Origin: Paraburkholderia sp.
GTDB taxonomy: Bacteria; Pseudomonadota; Gammaproteobacteria; Burkholderiales; Burkholderiaceae
Assembly (NCBI GenBank): GCA_004322045.1
Contig: SCRN01000028.1
Coordinates: 1-64,000 of the forward strand
Direction: 5' to 3'
Length of the DNA stretch: 64,000 bases
Shown here: positions 16,444 to 25,482 of the stretch, piece after piece
How positions within the stretch are numbered: the stretch's first letter is position 1
Layout of the letters: the number at the start of each line of letters is the position of its first letter
Position numbers and translations under genes: made by a program
Notes under the pieces: generated by a model
Databases searched by the model: none
What the model was told of the DNA's origin: nothing
The model's input: only the letters and a program-made list of their open reading frames with translations

Positions 16444-17649
16444 ATGAATATCGACGAAGAACGCAACGCCATCCGGCAAGAGCTCGAATCATTGCGAGCG
16501 AGTGGCGCCAATCGTCGGGAATTGTCCCTGCACGCCTGCAAGCGCTTGTTTTTCGATCTTGGCATCCGGCCGTCGAGCGCGGCTGTCCGCGAACTGACTC
16601 AAACCGGCAGTGCCAGCGACATCCCAAAAGATATCGATCATTTCTGGGAACGCATTCGCGATGCATCGCGAGTGCGCATCGGGGGCGGCGCCATTCCACC
16701 CTCGTTGGAGGAAAAAGCGGGCGAATTGCTTGGAGCATTATACGAACACGCTGTGTCCGCAGCGGGCGACAGGTTCGACGAGGAACGCCGCCACGCGGCG
16801 GAGGCTCTCGATCGAGCCGCCAGCGCCCAGCGAGAAGCACAGATTCGCCAAGAAACGGCGCACGATGCCTGGCAACGCGCTCAGACGCGGGCAGAGGCTG
16901 CACTCGCTCGCGTGCGTGACCTGGAAGCCCAAATCGGCGCATCGGCGGCGCTGCGCGAGAGCGAAGACGATGTCGTGCGCGCATTGGTCACTCGGCTCGA
17001 AATGGAAAAGTCGCGGCTCGAGCAGCGTCTCGAGGCCGAACAGGCAACGAACGCCTCGTTGCGCGAACGGATCGAGGCCCTTCATCAAGAACTGCGTGTC
17101 AGCACCGAGCATTACGCCAACCAAATCAAGGATGCAATCGCGGAAGCGGAACGCCGCGTCAAGCCGATGCTGGTCGAGCTCGATTCCCTGCGCAGCATGG
17201 CCAGCACCTATCAGGCCGGCATTCGTGACGCGAGCCGCAAAGAGTTCGATTTCATTCAGCAACTGAGTGCCGCCAAAAGCCGTGGCGACCGGCTCGAAGC
17301 GCAAACGCGCGAGCAGTCCGACGAAATCGACGCACTAACGCGCGAGCTGACGGCTGTTCGAGAGCGAGGCGTACTTTCGCCCGAAGTGACCGGTCTCATC
17401 CGAGCGTGGGCGCAAGCGGGGCGATTTGCGGACGCCGACTTCGCTTCGCTCGGCACTGCATTGGATGCACATATCGAACTTCCAGCCCATTGCCCCAAAT
17501 GCGCCGACGGCGAACCCGAACTGGCGCGAGACGGCGATGGATACGAGCTGTCGTGCCCGGAATGCGAGCACTCCTCTGGAGCGACGCGGTCGCGCCTTGA
17601 AGCCGTGACCCACTTTATGCGCCCGCAGCGTACCGATTCCCTCGCGTAA
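16444..17649 (+). CDS. KfrA-like coiled-coil DNA-binding protein with C-terminal zinc ribbon
   Basis: A 401-residue protein. Residues about 1-115 resemble the KfrA N-terminal DNA-binding domain of plasmid stability regions (IRQELESLRASGANRRELSLHACKR...SAAVRELTQTGSASDIPKDI). Residues about 115-325 are a long alpha-helical coiled coil rich in Glu, Arg, Ala and Gln. The C-terminus has a probable zinc ribbon, with the pairs CPKC and CPEC separated by about 20 residues. KfrA proteins form filaments that help segregate low-copy replicons and repress their own promoter. It lies next to the iteron array and divergent from rep. The zinc ribbon is unusual compared with plasmid KfrA as I know it. Confidence 0.82.
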   Translation: MNIDEERNAIRQELESLRASGANRRELSLHACKRLFFDLGIRPSSAAVRELTQTGSASDIPKDIDHFWERIRDASRVRIGGGAIPPSLEEKAGELLGALYEHAVSAAGDRFDEERRHAAEALDRAASAQREAQIRQETAHDAWQRAQTRAEAALARVRDLEAQIGASAALRESEDDVVRALVTRLEMEKSRLEQRLEAEQATNASLRERIEALHQELRVSTEHYANQIKDAIAEAERRVKPMLVELDSLRSMASTYQAGIRDASRKEFDFIQQLSAAKSRGDRLEAQTREQSDEIDALTRELTAVRERGVLSPEVTGLIRAWAQAGRFADADFASLGTALDAHIELPAHCPKCADGEPELARDGDGYELSCPECEHSSGATRSRLEAVTHFMRPQRTDSLA

Positions 17650-17690
17650 GCGGTTGATTTTTCGACGAAGCGTCGCCGCACTCGCCCTCT

Positions 17691-17708
17691 GGTGAGGAAA
17701 TTCGGGAT
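17691..17708 (-). repeat. Dispersed iteron-like repeat
   Basis: Minus strand reads ATCCCGAATTTCCTCACC: two differences from the origin consensus. It lies between the convergent kfrA-like gene and the 124-residue gene, six bases from another copy. Confidence 0.6.
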
Positions 17709-17714
17709 GCCGAA

Positions 17715-17732
17715 GGTGAGATGTTGCGGGAG
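17715..17732 (-). repeat. Dispersed iteron-like repeat
   Basis: Minus strand reads CTCCCGCAACATCTCACC: all 14 fixed positions match. Same intergenic gap as the copy at 17691, same orientation, 24 bp apart. Confidence 0.8.
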
Positions 17733-17743
17733 CGTTTCCCCGC

Positions 17744-18118
17744 TTAGGCCAGACGGGGCTTTTGCCCGCGGCTTCGACTGAGCGGTGTTTGAGCCGTTTG
17801 TTCCGCTTGAGCCTCTTCGTAAGCCGCAACCGCGAAAGCGAACGCGGCGGGCAACGCGTTCGATTTACCGAACGTGGCCGGATCGTCCGTTTCGGGGTAG
17901 ATCATGTGTTCGGGCCGTTTGAATAGGTCGAGCACGAAAGGATCGTGTCGACCGGCAAAGCCGAGGTCCGCCAGCGCTTCCGCTTCGATTGCGTGCAGCA
18001 AGCGCCAGCTCAACGGCACGCCTTGCACGATATAGCGCGCCGCGATATGACGGACGATGTGTTCGAGGTCGCGCGCCGCGCCCTGAAAGGTCAGCGCGGC
18101 GAGATCGTGTTCGGTCAT
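17744..18118 (-). CDS. Hypothetical protein, 124 residues
   Basis: Not recognised beyond a resemblance to conserved Burkholderia hypotheticals. The ATG at 18118 gives MTEHDLAALTFQGAARDLEHIVRHIA, followed by GVPLSWRLLHAIEAEALADLGF and HDPFVLDLFKRPEHMIYPETDDPATFG. It has no signal peptide or membrane helix and ends in a basic tail (SRSRGQKPRLA). It lies downstream of the XRE-cupin regulator on the same strand with 83 bases between and could be cotranscribed with it. Confidence 0.65.
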   Translation of the reverse strand: MTEHDLAALTFQGAARDLEHIVRHIAARYIVQGVPLSWRLLHAIEAEALADLGFAGRHDPFVLDLFKRPEHMIYPETDDPATFGKSNALPAAFAFAVAAYEEAQAEQTAQTPLSRSRGQKPRLA

Positions 18119-18201
18119 AGCCGCTCTCCGGGATATCGAGATACTGTGGAAATATACAGTACTTTGCCCGATGCGCACAGGTGGCGGCATGCACTGCGCG
18201 G

Positions 18202-18816
18202 CTAGCCGTGGATGACGATCAACAGCGCTTTTGCCTCGCTCTTGCCGGCGTTGCGTATGGCGTGCGGCACGTCGGCCTGGTAGCGCGCGGTATCGGCCGC
18301 TTTGAGACGCTTTGTCTCGCCGTCGGCCTCGACTTCGATCGAACCGCCGAGCACCGTCAAATGCTCGCGAGTGCCGGGCTCGTGCGCATTCGACACGAGC
18401 GCACCGCCCGGCTGCAACGTCAATTCGTACCATTCGAACTTACCCGCCAATTCAATGGGACCCCAGACGCGCAGCTGATATTTTGCGTCGTGTCCATCGA
18501 GCGTTGGGATGTCGTGCGGCCCGCTGACGGCGATCGTCTCGTGTTCCCGCTGGGAAGCGAACAATTGGTCGAGACTCACGCCCAGCGCATTGGTCAGGCG
18601 CCATGCCACGGCAATGGTCGGATTCGCTTTGTCGCGCTCGATTTCGGAAAGCATCGATTTCGATACGCCCGCCGCGCGCGAAAGGTCATCGAGCGTCAAT
18701 TTCCGCTCCATGCGCAGCCGCTGAATTTGCTCGCCGACACGTGGCGGCGCCATGGCCGGCGCGGGCGTGGTTGGCGCCGGCGGAGACGCCGTGCGCCGGG
18801 TCGAGGAGCTTGCCAT
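18202..18816 (-). CDS. XRE-family regulator with C-terminal cupin domain
   Basis: A 204-residue protein. After a proline/alanine-rich leader, residues about 28-85 form an XRE helix-turn-helix (LTLDDLSRAAGVSKSMLSEIERDKANPTIAVAWRL). Residues about 125-204 form a double-stranded beta-helix cupin (GGALVSNAHEPGTREHLTVLGGSIEVE). This architecture is typical of regulators of amino-acid or polyamine catabolism, in which the cupin senses a small metabolite. It is divergent from kbl-tdh, with several inverted repeats in the shared promoter region, so it probably controls threonine degradation (inference from position). Confidence 0.9.
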   Translation of the reverse strand: MASSSTRRTASPPAPTTPAPAMAPPRVGEQIQRLRMERKLTLDDLSRAAGVSKSMLSEIERDKANPTIAVAWRLTNALGVSLDQLFASQREHETIAVSGPHDIPTLDGHDAKYQLRVWGPIELAGKFEWYELTLQPGGALVSNAHEPGTREHLTVLGGSIEVEADGETKRLKAADTARYQADVPHAIRNAGKSEAKALLIVIHG

Positions 18817-18839
18817 TTAAATCCCGATCGCTTAAAGTT

Positions 18840-18855
18840 GTTCGCTATATCGAAC
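18840..18855. promoter_or_regulatory. Candidate operator between the XRE regulator and kbl
   Basis: Perfect inverted repeat GTTCG-CTATAT-CGAAC, located 24 bp before the regulator start and about 120 bp before kbl. A second imperfect dyad (GTTCGG-TATGA-CCGGAC) lies at 18878-18894. Both are candidates for binding by the XRE-cupin protein; untested. Confidence 0.5.
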
Positions 18856-18973
18856 TTTGGTTCGAAAAACTGGAATTGTTCGGTATGACCGGACAACCGA
18901 CTATAACAGCTATAGACAGCCGCATCGTCCGCCATCCGGTGCGAGCGGCGCCCTTTCCGCCAGGAGCGAACCC

Positions 18974-20173
18974 ATGCGCGAAACCTTTCTCGCCCATTTG
19001 CGCGGCACGATCGATCAGATCCGCGCCGACGGTTTTTACAAATCCGAACGCGTCATCGCGAGCCCACAATCGGCGCAAGTGCGTCTGGCGGGGGGCGAGG
19101 ATGTGCTCAATTTCTGCGCGAACAACTACCTGGGGCTAGCCAACGACGCTCGCCTCATTGCCGCGGCAAAAGAAGGGCTGGATCAAGACGGCTTCGGCAT
19201 GGCATCGGTTCGCTTCATCTGCGGCACGCAGACGGTCCATAAAGATCTCGAGCGTGAGTTGTCCGCGTTCTTGCGCACCGAAGATTGCATCCTGTATTCG
19301 AGCTGCTTCGATGCTAACGGCGGGCTGTTCGAAACGCTGACCGACGAGACCGACGCGATCATCAGCGACGAACTCAATCATGCCAGCATCATTGACGGGA
19401 TCCGGTTGTCGAAGGCGAAGCGCTACCGCTACAAGAACAACGATCTCGGCGATCTCGAAGCGAAGTTGCGCGAGGCCGATGCCGCCGGGGCGCGCTTCAA
19501 GCTCATCGCGACGGATGGCGTGTTCTCGATGGACGGGATCATCGCCAATCTCGCCGGCATTTGCGATTTGGCCGACCGTTATGGCGCCCTTGTCATGGTC
19601 GACGATTCGCATGCTGTCGGCTTCATTGGCGAGCATGGGCGCGGCACACCCGAATTCTGCGGCGTCGAAGGCCGCGTCGACATCATTACCGGCACGCTGG
19701 GCAAAGCGCTCGGCGGCGCATCGGGCGGCTATGTGGCGGCCCGCCGCGAAATCGTCGAACTGTTGCGCCAGCGTTCGCGGCCGTACCTGTTCTCGAACAC
19801 GCTCACGCCGAGTATCGCCGCAGCCTCTTTGCGCGTGCTCGAACTGCTCGCAAGCGACGAAGGCGAGGGCCTGCGCCGGCGGGTGCGGGCCAACGGTGAG
19901 CATTTTCGGGAGGCGATGAGCGCGGCCGGATTCACGCTCGTGCCGGGACAACATCCCATCATCCCGGTCATGCTGGGCGATGCGTCGGTCGCCTCGCGCA
20001 TGGCCGATGCATTGCTGATGGAAGGGGTCTATGTAACCGGGTTTTCGTACCCTGTGGTTCCGAAAGGACGCGCGCGCATCCGTACGCAGATGAGCGCGGC
20101 GCACACAGCCGAACAGATCGATCGTGCCGTGAATGCCTTCACGCGCGTGGGCCGCTCGCTCGGCATCGTTTAA
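18974..20173 (+). CDS. kbl: Glycine C-acetyltransferase (2-amino-3-ketobutyrate CoA ligase)
   Basis: A 399-residue PLP enzyme of the alpha-oxoamine synthase family. It cleaves 2-amino-3-ketobutyrate with CoA to glycine and acetyl-CoA, the second step of threonine degradation. K244 in GTLGKALGG is the PLP lysine; [11 protein letters not shown] and [11 protein letters not shown] are standard cofactor and substrate regions. The ATG at 18974 follows GGAG and fits the family start ([15 protein letters not shown]). The next gene, tdh, starts 13 bp after its stop, so the two form one operon. A full-consensus iteron motif lies inside the coding region at 19895-19912 (separate entry). Confidence 0.96.
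   Translation: MRETFLAHLRGTIDQIRADGFYKSERVIASPQSAQVRLAGGEDVLNFCANNYLGLANDARLIAAAKEGLDQDGFGMASVRFICGTQTVHKDLERELSAFLRTEDCILYSSCFDANGGLFETLTDETDAIISDELNHASIIDGIRLSKAKRYRYKNNDLGDLEAKLREADAAGARFKLIATDGVFSMDGIIANLAGICDLADRYGALVMVDDSHAVGFIGEHGRGTPEFCGVEGRVDIITGTLGKALGGASGGYVAARREIVELLRQRSRPYLFSNTLTPSIAAASLRVLELLASDEGEGLRRRVRANGEHFREAMSAAGFTLVPGQHPIIPVMLGDASVASRMADALLMEGVYVTGFSYPVVPKGRARIRTQMSAAHTAEQIDRAVNAFTRVGRSLGIV
19895..19912 (-). repeat. Iteron-consensus sequence inside kbl
   Basis: Minus strand reads CTCCCGAAAATGCTCACC, matching all 14 fixed positions of the origin iteron. It encodes GEHFRE of Kbl, a conserved stretch, so coincidence is possible; it is the only full-consensus copy found inside a gene. 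Confidence 0.5.
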
Positions 20174-20186
20174 GGAGACTTCGACA

Positions 20187-21215
20187 ATGAAAGCGCTCGC
20201 GAAACTAGAACGCGCGCCGGGCTTGACGCTGACGCAAGTGAAGAAGCCCGAAGTCGGCCACAACGATGTCATGATCCGCATCAAGCGCACGGCCATCTGC
20301 GGTACCGACATCCACATTTGGAAGTGGGACGATTGGGCTCAAAAGACGATTCCCGTGCCGATGCATGTGGGACACGAGTACGTGGGTGAAATCGTCGAGA
20401 TGGGTCAAGAAGTACGCGGCTTCGCAATCGGCGATCGCGTCTCGGGCGAAGGCCATATCACCTGCGGCTTTTGCCGCAATTGCCGGGCGGGACGCAGGCA
20501 CCTGTGTCGCAATACGGTGGGCGTCGGCGTCAATCGGGAGGGCGCTTTTGCCGAATACCTCGTGATTCCGGCCTTCAACGCATTCAAGATTCCCGATGAG
20601 ATCTCCGATGACCTCGCCGCGATCTTCGATCCGTTCGGCAATGCCACGCATACGGCGCTCTCGTTCAATCTAGTCGGCGAGGACGTGCTCATTACCGGTG
20701 CGGGGCCGATCGGCATCATGGCGGTGGCCATTGCGCGACACGTCGGGGCGCGCAATATCGTTATCACGGATGTGAACGAGTACCGGCTCGGTCTTGCGCG
20801 CAAGATGGGTGCCACGCGCGCGGTGAACATTTCGAAGGAGTCGCTCAAAGACGTGATGAGCGATCTGCACATGACGGAAGGCTTCGACGTCGGCCTGGAA
20901 ATGTCCGGTGTGCCCAGCGCGTTCACGGGCATGCTCGAGGCGATGAATCACGGCGGCAAAGTGGCCCTGCTCGGCATACCGCCGGCGCAGACGGCGATCG
21001 ACTGGAATCAGGTCATCTTCAAAGGGCTCGAGATCAAGGGCATCTATGGTCGCGAGATGTTCGAGACCTGGTACAAGATGGTCGCGATGTTGCAAAGCGG
21101 GCTCGATCTTTCGCCGATCCTCACCCACCACTTCGCCGTCGACGATTACGAGCAAGCCTTCGCGACGATGCTCTCAGGCGAAAGCGGCAAGGTGATTTTG
21201 GACTGGACCGTTTGA
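20187..21215 (+). CDS. tdh: L-threonine 3-dehydrogenase
   Basis: A 342-residue zinc-dependent medium-chain dehydrogenase that oxidises L-threonine to 2-amino-3-ketobutyrate with NAD+. Catalytic zinc ligands C38 (ICGTD), H63 and E64 (GHEYVGE) are present. Structural zinc cysteines occur in [15 protein letters not shown], and the nucleotide site is [15 protein letters not shown]. The start at 20187 follows AAGGAG, just after the kbl stop. It is the downstream gene of kbl-tdh and is probably regulated by the divergent XRE-cupin protein. Confidence 0.97.
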   Translation: MKALAKLERAPGLTLTQVKKPEVGHNDVMIRIKRTAICGTDIHIWKWDDWAQKTIPVPMHVGHEYVGEIVEMGQEVRGFAIGDRVSGEGHITCGFCRNCRAGRRHLCRNTVGVGVNREGAFAEYLVIPAFNAFKIPDEISDDLAAIFDPFGNATHTALSFNLVGEDVLITGAGPIGIMAVAIARHVGARNIVITDVNEYRLGLARKMGATRAVNISKESLKDVMSDLHMTEGFDVGLEMSGVPSAFTGMLEAMNHGGKVALLGIPPAQTAIDWNQVIFKGLEIKGIYGREMFETWYKMVAMLQSGLDLSPILTHHFAVDDYEQAFATMLSGESGKVILDWTV

Positions 21216-21250
21216 TGCAGGGGTGGGCGCGCGTCTATGCGTAGCGCGTG

Positions 21251-21916
21251 CTATGCCCCCGCCTTCTCCGAACGCTCGAATTCCGCTTCCACGCGCACGT
21301 GCACGTCGTTGCCGACGGCGGGGTACCAAGTCGCCAATCCGAACTGAGCGCGGCTGAACACGCCTTGCGCTGAGAAGCCGAGCGTATCGGCCTTCGTCAA
21401 TGGATTGCGGCCGTATCCGTTGAACGTGACGTCGAGCGTGATGGGACGCGTCACGTTGCGAATCGTGAGCTCGCCCTCGAGTTTGCCCTGTGCGGAGCCC
21501 GTTCGAACAAACCGTTTGCCGACGAAATGCAGCGTCGGAAAAGCCGTAACGTCGAACATGTCCGGCCCCTTCACCATCTTGTCGAGCAACGGCACCTTCG
21601 TGTCCACGCTAGCCGCGTCGACCGTCACGTCGACGGTGCTTGCCTCGAGTCCGCCCGGCTTCCAATCGAGCATTGCGTGCGCACGATCGAACCGCATCAC
21701 GAAGCGCGAGTACTGCAAATGCTCGACATCGAACGTAATGCTCCAATGATCGGCATCCATCGCATACGCGCCGACGGGCACCCGAGCTTCGTCGGCAGCG
21801 ACCGTATGCGTGAGGACACGCAGCGGCGTGCATGCCGAGAACGACAGCGCACCGGCTGCAACGGCTAACGCCGTGAGCGCCGAACATAGCGCGGCGCGCG
21901 TCTCTTGCGTTCTCAT
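21251..21916 (-). CDS. YceI-family lipoprotein
   Basis: A 221-residue protein with the YceI lipocalin-like domain (YAMDADHWSITFDVEHLQYSRFVMRFDRAHAMLDW, TFNGYGRNPLTKADTLGFSAQGVFSRAQFGL), a family that binds isoprenoid-type lipids. The ATG at 21916 is chosen because AAAGGAA precedes it. The N-terminus is a lipoprotein signal ending in a lipobox-like LSFSAC, so it should be anchored in the membrane facing the periplasm. It is divergent from the TetR gene. Function in this organism is unknown; YceI proteins are often induced by alkaline or osmotic stress. Confidence 0.88.
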   Translation of the reverse strand: MRTQETRAALCSALTALAVAAGALSFSACTPLRVLTHTVAADEARVPVGAYAMDADHWSITFDVEHLQYSRFVMRFDRAHAMLDWKPGGLEASTVDVTVDAASVDTKVPLLDKMVKGPDMFDVTAFPTLHFVGKRFVRTGSAQGKLEGELTIRNVTRPITLDVTFNGYGRNPLTKADTLGFSAQGVFSRAQFGLATWYPAVGNDVHVRVEAEFERSEKAGA

Positions 21917-21973
21917 CGTTGTCGGTTCCTTTCTCGCGTTGTGCAAAACGATCCGGCCGCGCCTTCGCGATCC

Positions 21974-21991
21974 TTCCCGTAAGTTCTCACC
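21974..21991 (+). repeat. Dispersed iteron-like repeat
   Basis: Reads TTCCCGTAAGTTCTCACC, one change from consensus, followed by TTTGG as in several other copies. It sits in the divergent promoter region between the YceI and TetR genes. Confidence 0.75.
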
Positions 21992-22058
21992 TTTGGCCGA
22001 TAGCTTAGCGCTTCACGACTCGTTGACAAAGGAGAATGATCGTTCTACCTTTACGGTG

Positions 22059-22739
22059 ATGAGTACCAACACCGAAATTTCCGAGCCGATGGCGCAGCGT
22101 ATGGATGCGGAGCAGGCGGGCCCGCGCGAGCGGTTGCTTGATGCGGCCGAAGCCCTGATTTACGCGGGCGGCATCCATGCGACCGGTGTCGATGCCATCG
22201 TTCGCGCCGCACAGGCAACACGCAAGAGCTTCTATTCCTACTTCGAATCGAAAGACGCGCTCGTCGCCGCGGCGCTCGCACGGCGGCATGGCCGGTGGAT
22301 GGACTGGTTCGTCGATGGCACGCTGCATATCGGCAGGACGCCGCGTACACAGTTGCTCGGCATGTTCGATCTGTTGCGCCAGTGGTTTGCTTCACCGGGC
22401 TTTCATGGCTGTGCGTTTCTCAATGCGTCGGGCGAAATCGCTTCGGCCGACGATCCGATCCGCGTGGTGGCGCGCGAACACAAGGCGGCGCTCTTGCGAT
22501 TCATCGCTCAACGCTGCGACGCTTTTGCGGCCGAGCACGGCATCAGCGCACGTTCGTCCGCCGCGCTCGCGCGTCAATGGCTCGTGCTCGTCGATGGCGC
22601 CATCGGCGTCGCACTCGTCAGCGGCTCGGCCGATGCGGCGCGCGACGCGCAAGCGGTCGCGCAACGTTTGCTCGAACATGCGGCTAGGCAGCCGCAAACG
22701 CGCGTTTCGAAGGTGAAGCGCGCATCTTTGTCGACGTAA
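22059..22739 (+). CDS. TetR/AcrR-family transcriptional regulator
   Basis: A 226-residue repressor. The helix-turn-helix is at about residues 20-65 (RERLLDAAEALIYAGGIHATGVDAIVRAAQATRKSFYSYFESKDALVAAAL in pieces), followed by a ligand-binding domain with the FHGCAFLNASGE element seen in one TetR subgroup. The ATG at 22059 is chosen; a near-palindrome GAATGATCGTTC at 22034-22045 just upstream may be its own operator. The DUF1348 gene follows by 28 bp on the same strand and is probably its co-transcribed target. Confidence 0.9.
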   Translation: MSTNTEISEPMAQRMDAEQAGPRERLLDAAEALIYAGGIHATGVDAIVRAAQATRKSFYSYFESKDALVAAALARRHGRWMDWFVDGTLHIGRTPRTQLLGMFDLLRQWFASPGFHGCAFLNASGEIASADDPIRVVAREHKAALLRFIAQRCDAFAAEHGISARSSAALARQWLVLVDGAIGVALVSGSADAARDAQAVAQRLLEHAARQPQTRVSKVKRASLST

Positions 22740-22767
22740 CGTCAATCGCCCCTTTTAGGAGAATCCG

Positions 22768-23253
22768 ATGTCCGATACCGGTGTTCACGAAACGCGGCCG
22801 CCGTTGCCGCCTTTCACACGCGAAACCGCCACGCAAAAAGTGCGGGCCGCCGAAGATGGCTGGAACACGCGCGATCCCGAGCGCGTCGCGCTGGCTTATA
22901 CGCCGTCGAGCGTTTGGCGCAATCGCGCCGAGTTCGTGACCGGCCGCGCCGAAATCGTCGAGTTCTTGCGCCGCAAGTGGGTGAAAGAACTCGACTATCG
23001 GCTCATCAAAGAACTCTGGGCGCATGACGGCAATCGCATTGCCGTGCGCTTCGCCTACGAGTGGCACGACGATTCGGGCAATTGGTTTCGCTCGTATGGC
23101 AACGAGAATTGGGAGTTCGACGAGCATGGGCTGATGGCGCGCCGCTTCGCATGCATCAACGATGTGCCGATTCGAGAAAGCGATCGCTTGTATCACTGGC
23201 CGCTCGGGCGCCGGCCCGACGATCATCCGGGGCTGTCGGATTTGGGCCTTTGA
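22768..23253 (+). CDS. DUF1348 (NTF2-like) protein
   Basis: A 161-residue SnoaL/NTF2-fold protein of the DUF1348 family. The signature is clear: [51 protein letters not shown], then [24 protein letters not shown] and a C-terminal [20 protein letters not shown]. Function is unknown; members often sit beside TetR regulators, as here, and are suspected of protecting against reactive compounds. A GGAGAA precedes the ATG. Confidence 0.88.
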   Translation: MSDTGVHETRPPLPPFTRETATQKVRAAEDGWNTRDPERVALAYTPSSVWRNRAEFVTGRAEIVEFLRRKWVKELDYRLIKELWAHDGNRIAVRFAYEWHDDSGNWFRSYGNENWEFDEHGLMARRFACINDVPIRESDRLYHWPLGRRPDDHPGLSDLGL

Positions 23254-23468
23254 CCGTCGCATAACGGCCGCCTCGGTCAAGGCCAGACCGAGCCGAAAGA
23301 CAGGGGCGTCGATCTGAATGCCCGTCGGCGGCCGCCTGCTTCACTCGAGTGGGTGTTCGATTCATCACAGGCGCCAAGTGCTGTAGTACAGTGCGCGACG
23401 AGCGGCAAACGCCGAATGTGAGACGAACGATAGCGAGTGCCGGCGGCCGGCCGGCGAACGGAGCGGGC

Positions 23469-24008
23469 ATGCGTTTGAGGATGGCGGCACTGCGCTGGTT
23501 AGGCGTGCGCACGGTTAAGGCGGCGTTGGTGGTTGCCACGAGCGTGGCGGCTTTGGCGATCGGGTCCACCCAAGCACGCGCGGCGGATTGGTGCGGGGGC
23601 GGCGTTTGGATCGATGCGATGCTGGCTTCGCATCACATTCACCCGAAACAATCGTTCGAAGACGTCAACCCGGGCCTGGGCGTGGAATGTTGGCTCAATG
23701 GCCAGTGGGCGGTGACGGCGGGAGGGTTTCGCAATTCGCTTTCGCATCCCTCTTGGTATGGCGGAGGGCTATGGGCGCCCGAGTTCGCGCATTGGGGCTT
23801 CGTGCGATTGGCCGTCATGGGTGGGCTCATTTCCGGCTACAACTACGGAAGCTACGGCTTCGGCCACGATCATTCGATCGGGCCGGTGGCCGCGCCGATC
23901 GTCATGGTCGTGTACAAGCGCGTAGGGATGAATTTCATTCTGGTGCCGCCCATTCCTTCGGATAACTTGCCGTTCACGGTCGGGTTTCAGTTGAAGGTGG
24001 GGTTTTGA
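23469..24008 (+). CDS. Exported protein, probable outer-membrane beta-barrel
   Basis: A 179-residue protein from the ATG at 23469, with a signal peptide (AALVVATSVAALAIGSTQARA-ADW). The mature part is rich in Gly, Trp and Tyr with alternating hydrophobic strands (WAVTAGGFRNSLSHPSWYGG, FVRLAVMGGLISGYNYGSYG) and ends in aromatic Phe (FQLKVGF), the usual outer-membrane assembly signal. It could be an eight-strand barrel, somewhat like lipid A-modifying enzymes (PagP/PagL type), but no catalytic motif is certain. Monocistronic, convergent with the aminotransferase gene. Confidence 0.62.
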   Translation: MRLRMAALRWLGVRTVKAALVVATSVAALAIGSTQARAADWCGGGVWIDAMLASHHIHPKQSFEDVNPGLGVECWLNGQWAVTAGGFRNSLSHPSWYGGGLWAPEFAHWGFVRLAVMGGLISGYNYGSYGFGHDHSIGPVAAPIVMVVYKRVGMNFILVPPIPSDNLPFTVGFQLKVGF

Positions 24009-24112
24009 TGTTTGGATTGATCGCGATACGAGAACGATGCGGCTTTGAGAGATCGCCTTAAAAGCGCAACGAAGTCGCGACTTTTGCGGGTGGGCACCTC
24101 CGGAGATGCCCT

Positions 24113-24130
24113 CTCCCGCAAACGCTCACC
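24113..24130 (+). repeat. Dispersed iteron-like repeat
   Basis: Reads CTCCCGCAAACGCTCACC, full consensus, followed by TTTCGG. It lies in the short gap between two convergent genes, where no promoter is expected. Confidence 0.82.
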
Positions 24131-24181
24131 TTTCGGCCCTAGAGTGCCAGGAGGCGCGCCGCGCTCGAACTTCCATCGACG

Positions 24182-25309
24182 TCAGAGAATGCGGTCCAAC
24201 GCATCGGCGAACCGAGCGACCGTGCCTTCGACGTCATGCAGCTTATCCAAGCCGAACAACCCGATGCGGAAGGTCTTGAAATCTTCGGGCTCGTCGCATT
24301 GCAAAGGCACGCCGGCCGCGACTTGCAACCCGACATCGGCGAATTTCTTGCCGGATCGTATGCCGTCATCGTCGGTATAGCTGACCACGACGCCCGGCGC
24401 CTCGAAACCTTCGGCCGCCACGCTCTTGAAACCTTTGGCAGCCAAGAGCGAACGAATGCGCCGGCCGAGTTCGAGCTGCTCGGCTCTAACTTTCTCGAAC
24501 CCGTACGCCTGCGTTTCCTTGATCACTTCGCGCAGCGTCACGAGGCCGTCCGTAGGCATAGTGGCGTGATAAGCGTGGCCGCCGTTCTCGTACGTCTCCA
24601 TGATCTGCAGCCATTTGCGCAGGTCACAGGCGAAGCTCGTACTGGTCGTTGCGTCGATTCTCTCGCGAGCGAGCGCGCCTAGCATGACCAGGGCGCAGCA
24701 GGGCGATGCGCTCCACCCTTTTTGCGGTGCGCTAATCAGGATATCGACGCCGGCGGCTTGCATGTCGACCCAGACCGTACCCGAGGCGATGCAGTCGAGC
24801 ACGAACATGCCGCCGACGGCATGCACGGCGTCGGCTACGGCCCGCAAATAGGCATCGGGCAGCATCATGCCGGAGGCGGTTTCGACGTGGGGCGCGAAGA
24901 CCAAATCCGGTTTGCGTTCCTTGATCGTTGCGACCACCTCTTCGATGGGCGCCGGCGCATAGGCGCTCTGCCTGCCTCCCGCGACCGGACGCGCCTTCAT
25001 CACGATCGATTCAGAAGGAATGCTTCCCATCTCGAAGATCTGGGACCAGCGGAAACTGAACCAGCCGTTGCGGATGACCAAGCATTTCTTGTTCGTCGCG
25101 AACTGCCTGGCAACGGCTTCCATGCCGAAGGTGCCGCTGCCTGGAACGACGACGACCGATTGCGCGTTGTAGACCTTCTTAAGCGCACCGGAAATGTCGC
25201 GCATGACGCCTTGGAAGCGTTGCGACATATGGTTGACCGAGCGGTCGGTGTAAACGACTGAATATTCGAGGAGTCCCTCGCGATCGACTTGGGGAAGTAA
25301 ACCTGGCAC
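24182..25309 (-). CDS. Class V aminotransferase (alanine-glyoxylate/serine-pyruvate type)
   Basis: A 375-residue PLP-dependent aminotransferase. The PLP lysine lies in SAPQKGWSASPCCALVML; the cofactor-phosphate region is GSGTFGMEAVARQF, and FVLDCIASGTVWVDMQAAGVD supplies the ring aspartate. Related enzymes interconvert alanine/serine and glyoxylate/pyruvate; the substrate cannot be fixed here. An FNR-like box lies 66 bp upstream of its start, shared with the divergent hydrolase gene. Start as given by MPGLLPQVDREGLLEYSVVYTDRSVNH (split), which fits the family. Confidence 0.88.
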   Translation of the reverse strand: MPGLLPQVDREGLLEYSVVYTDRSVNHMSQRFQGVMRDISGALKKVYNAQSVVVVPGSGTFGMEAVARQFATNKKCLVIRNGWFSFRWSQIFEMGSIPSESIVMKARPVAGGRQSAYAPAPIEEVVATIKERKPDLVFAPHVETASGMMLPDAYLRAVADAVHAVGGMFVLDCIASGTVWVDMQAAGVDILISAPQKGWSASPCCALVMLGALARERIDATTSTSFACDLRKWLQIMETYENGGHAYHATMPTDGLVTLREVIKETQAYGFEKVRAEQLELGRRIRSLLAAKGFKSVAAEGFEAPGVVVSYTDDDGIRSGKKFADVGLQVAAGVPLQCDEPEDFKTFRIGLFGLDKLHDVEGTVARFADALDRIL

Positions 25310-25374
25310 GCTCGCCTCCGGTACGGGATGAACAATACGAGCAGTATGTCCTACTTCTTCACCCGCGGCTTCTC

Positions 25375-25388
25375 TTGACGTTCGTCAA
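25375..25388. promoter_or_regulatory. FNR/Anr-like box
   Basis: TTGACGTTCGTCAA, a perfect dyad TTGAC-N4-GTCAA in the divergent region between the aminotransferase and hydrolase genes. It matches the CRP/FNR-family pattern TTGAY-N4-RTCAA. Confidence 0.7.
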
Positions 25389-25482
25389 GCGGCGAGGACG
25401 CGCGCATCCTAGACTAAGGCAGCATCGTTAAGCGCGCGAGAAGCCGACGCAACGATGCTTGCGACGCGCCAAGGAGCGAACG

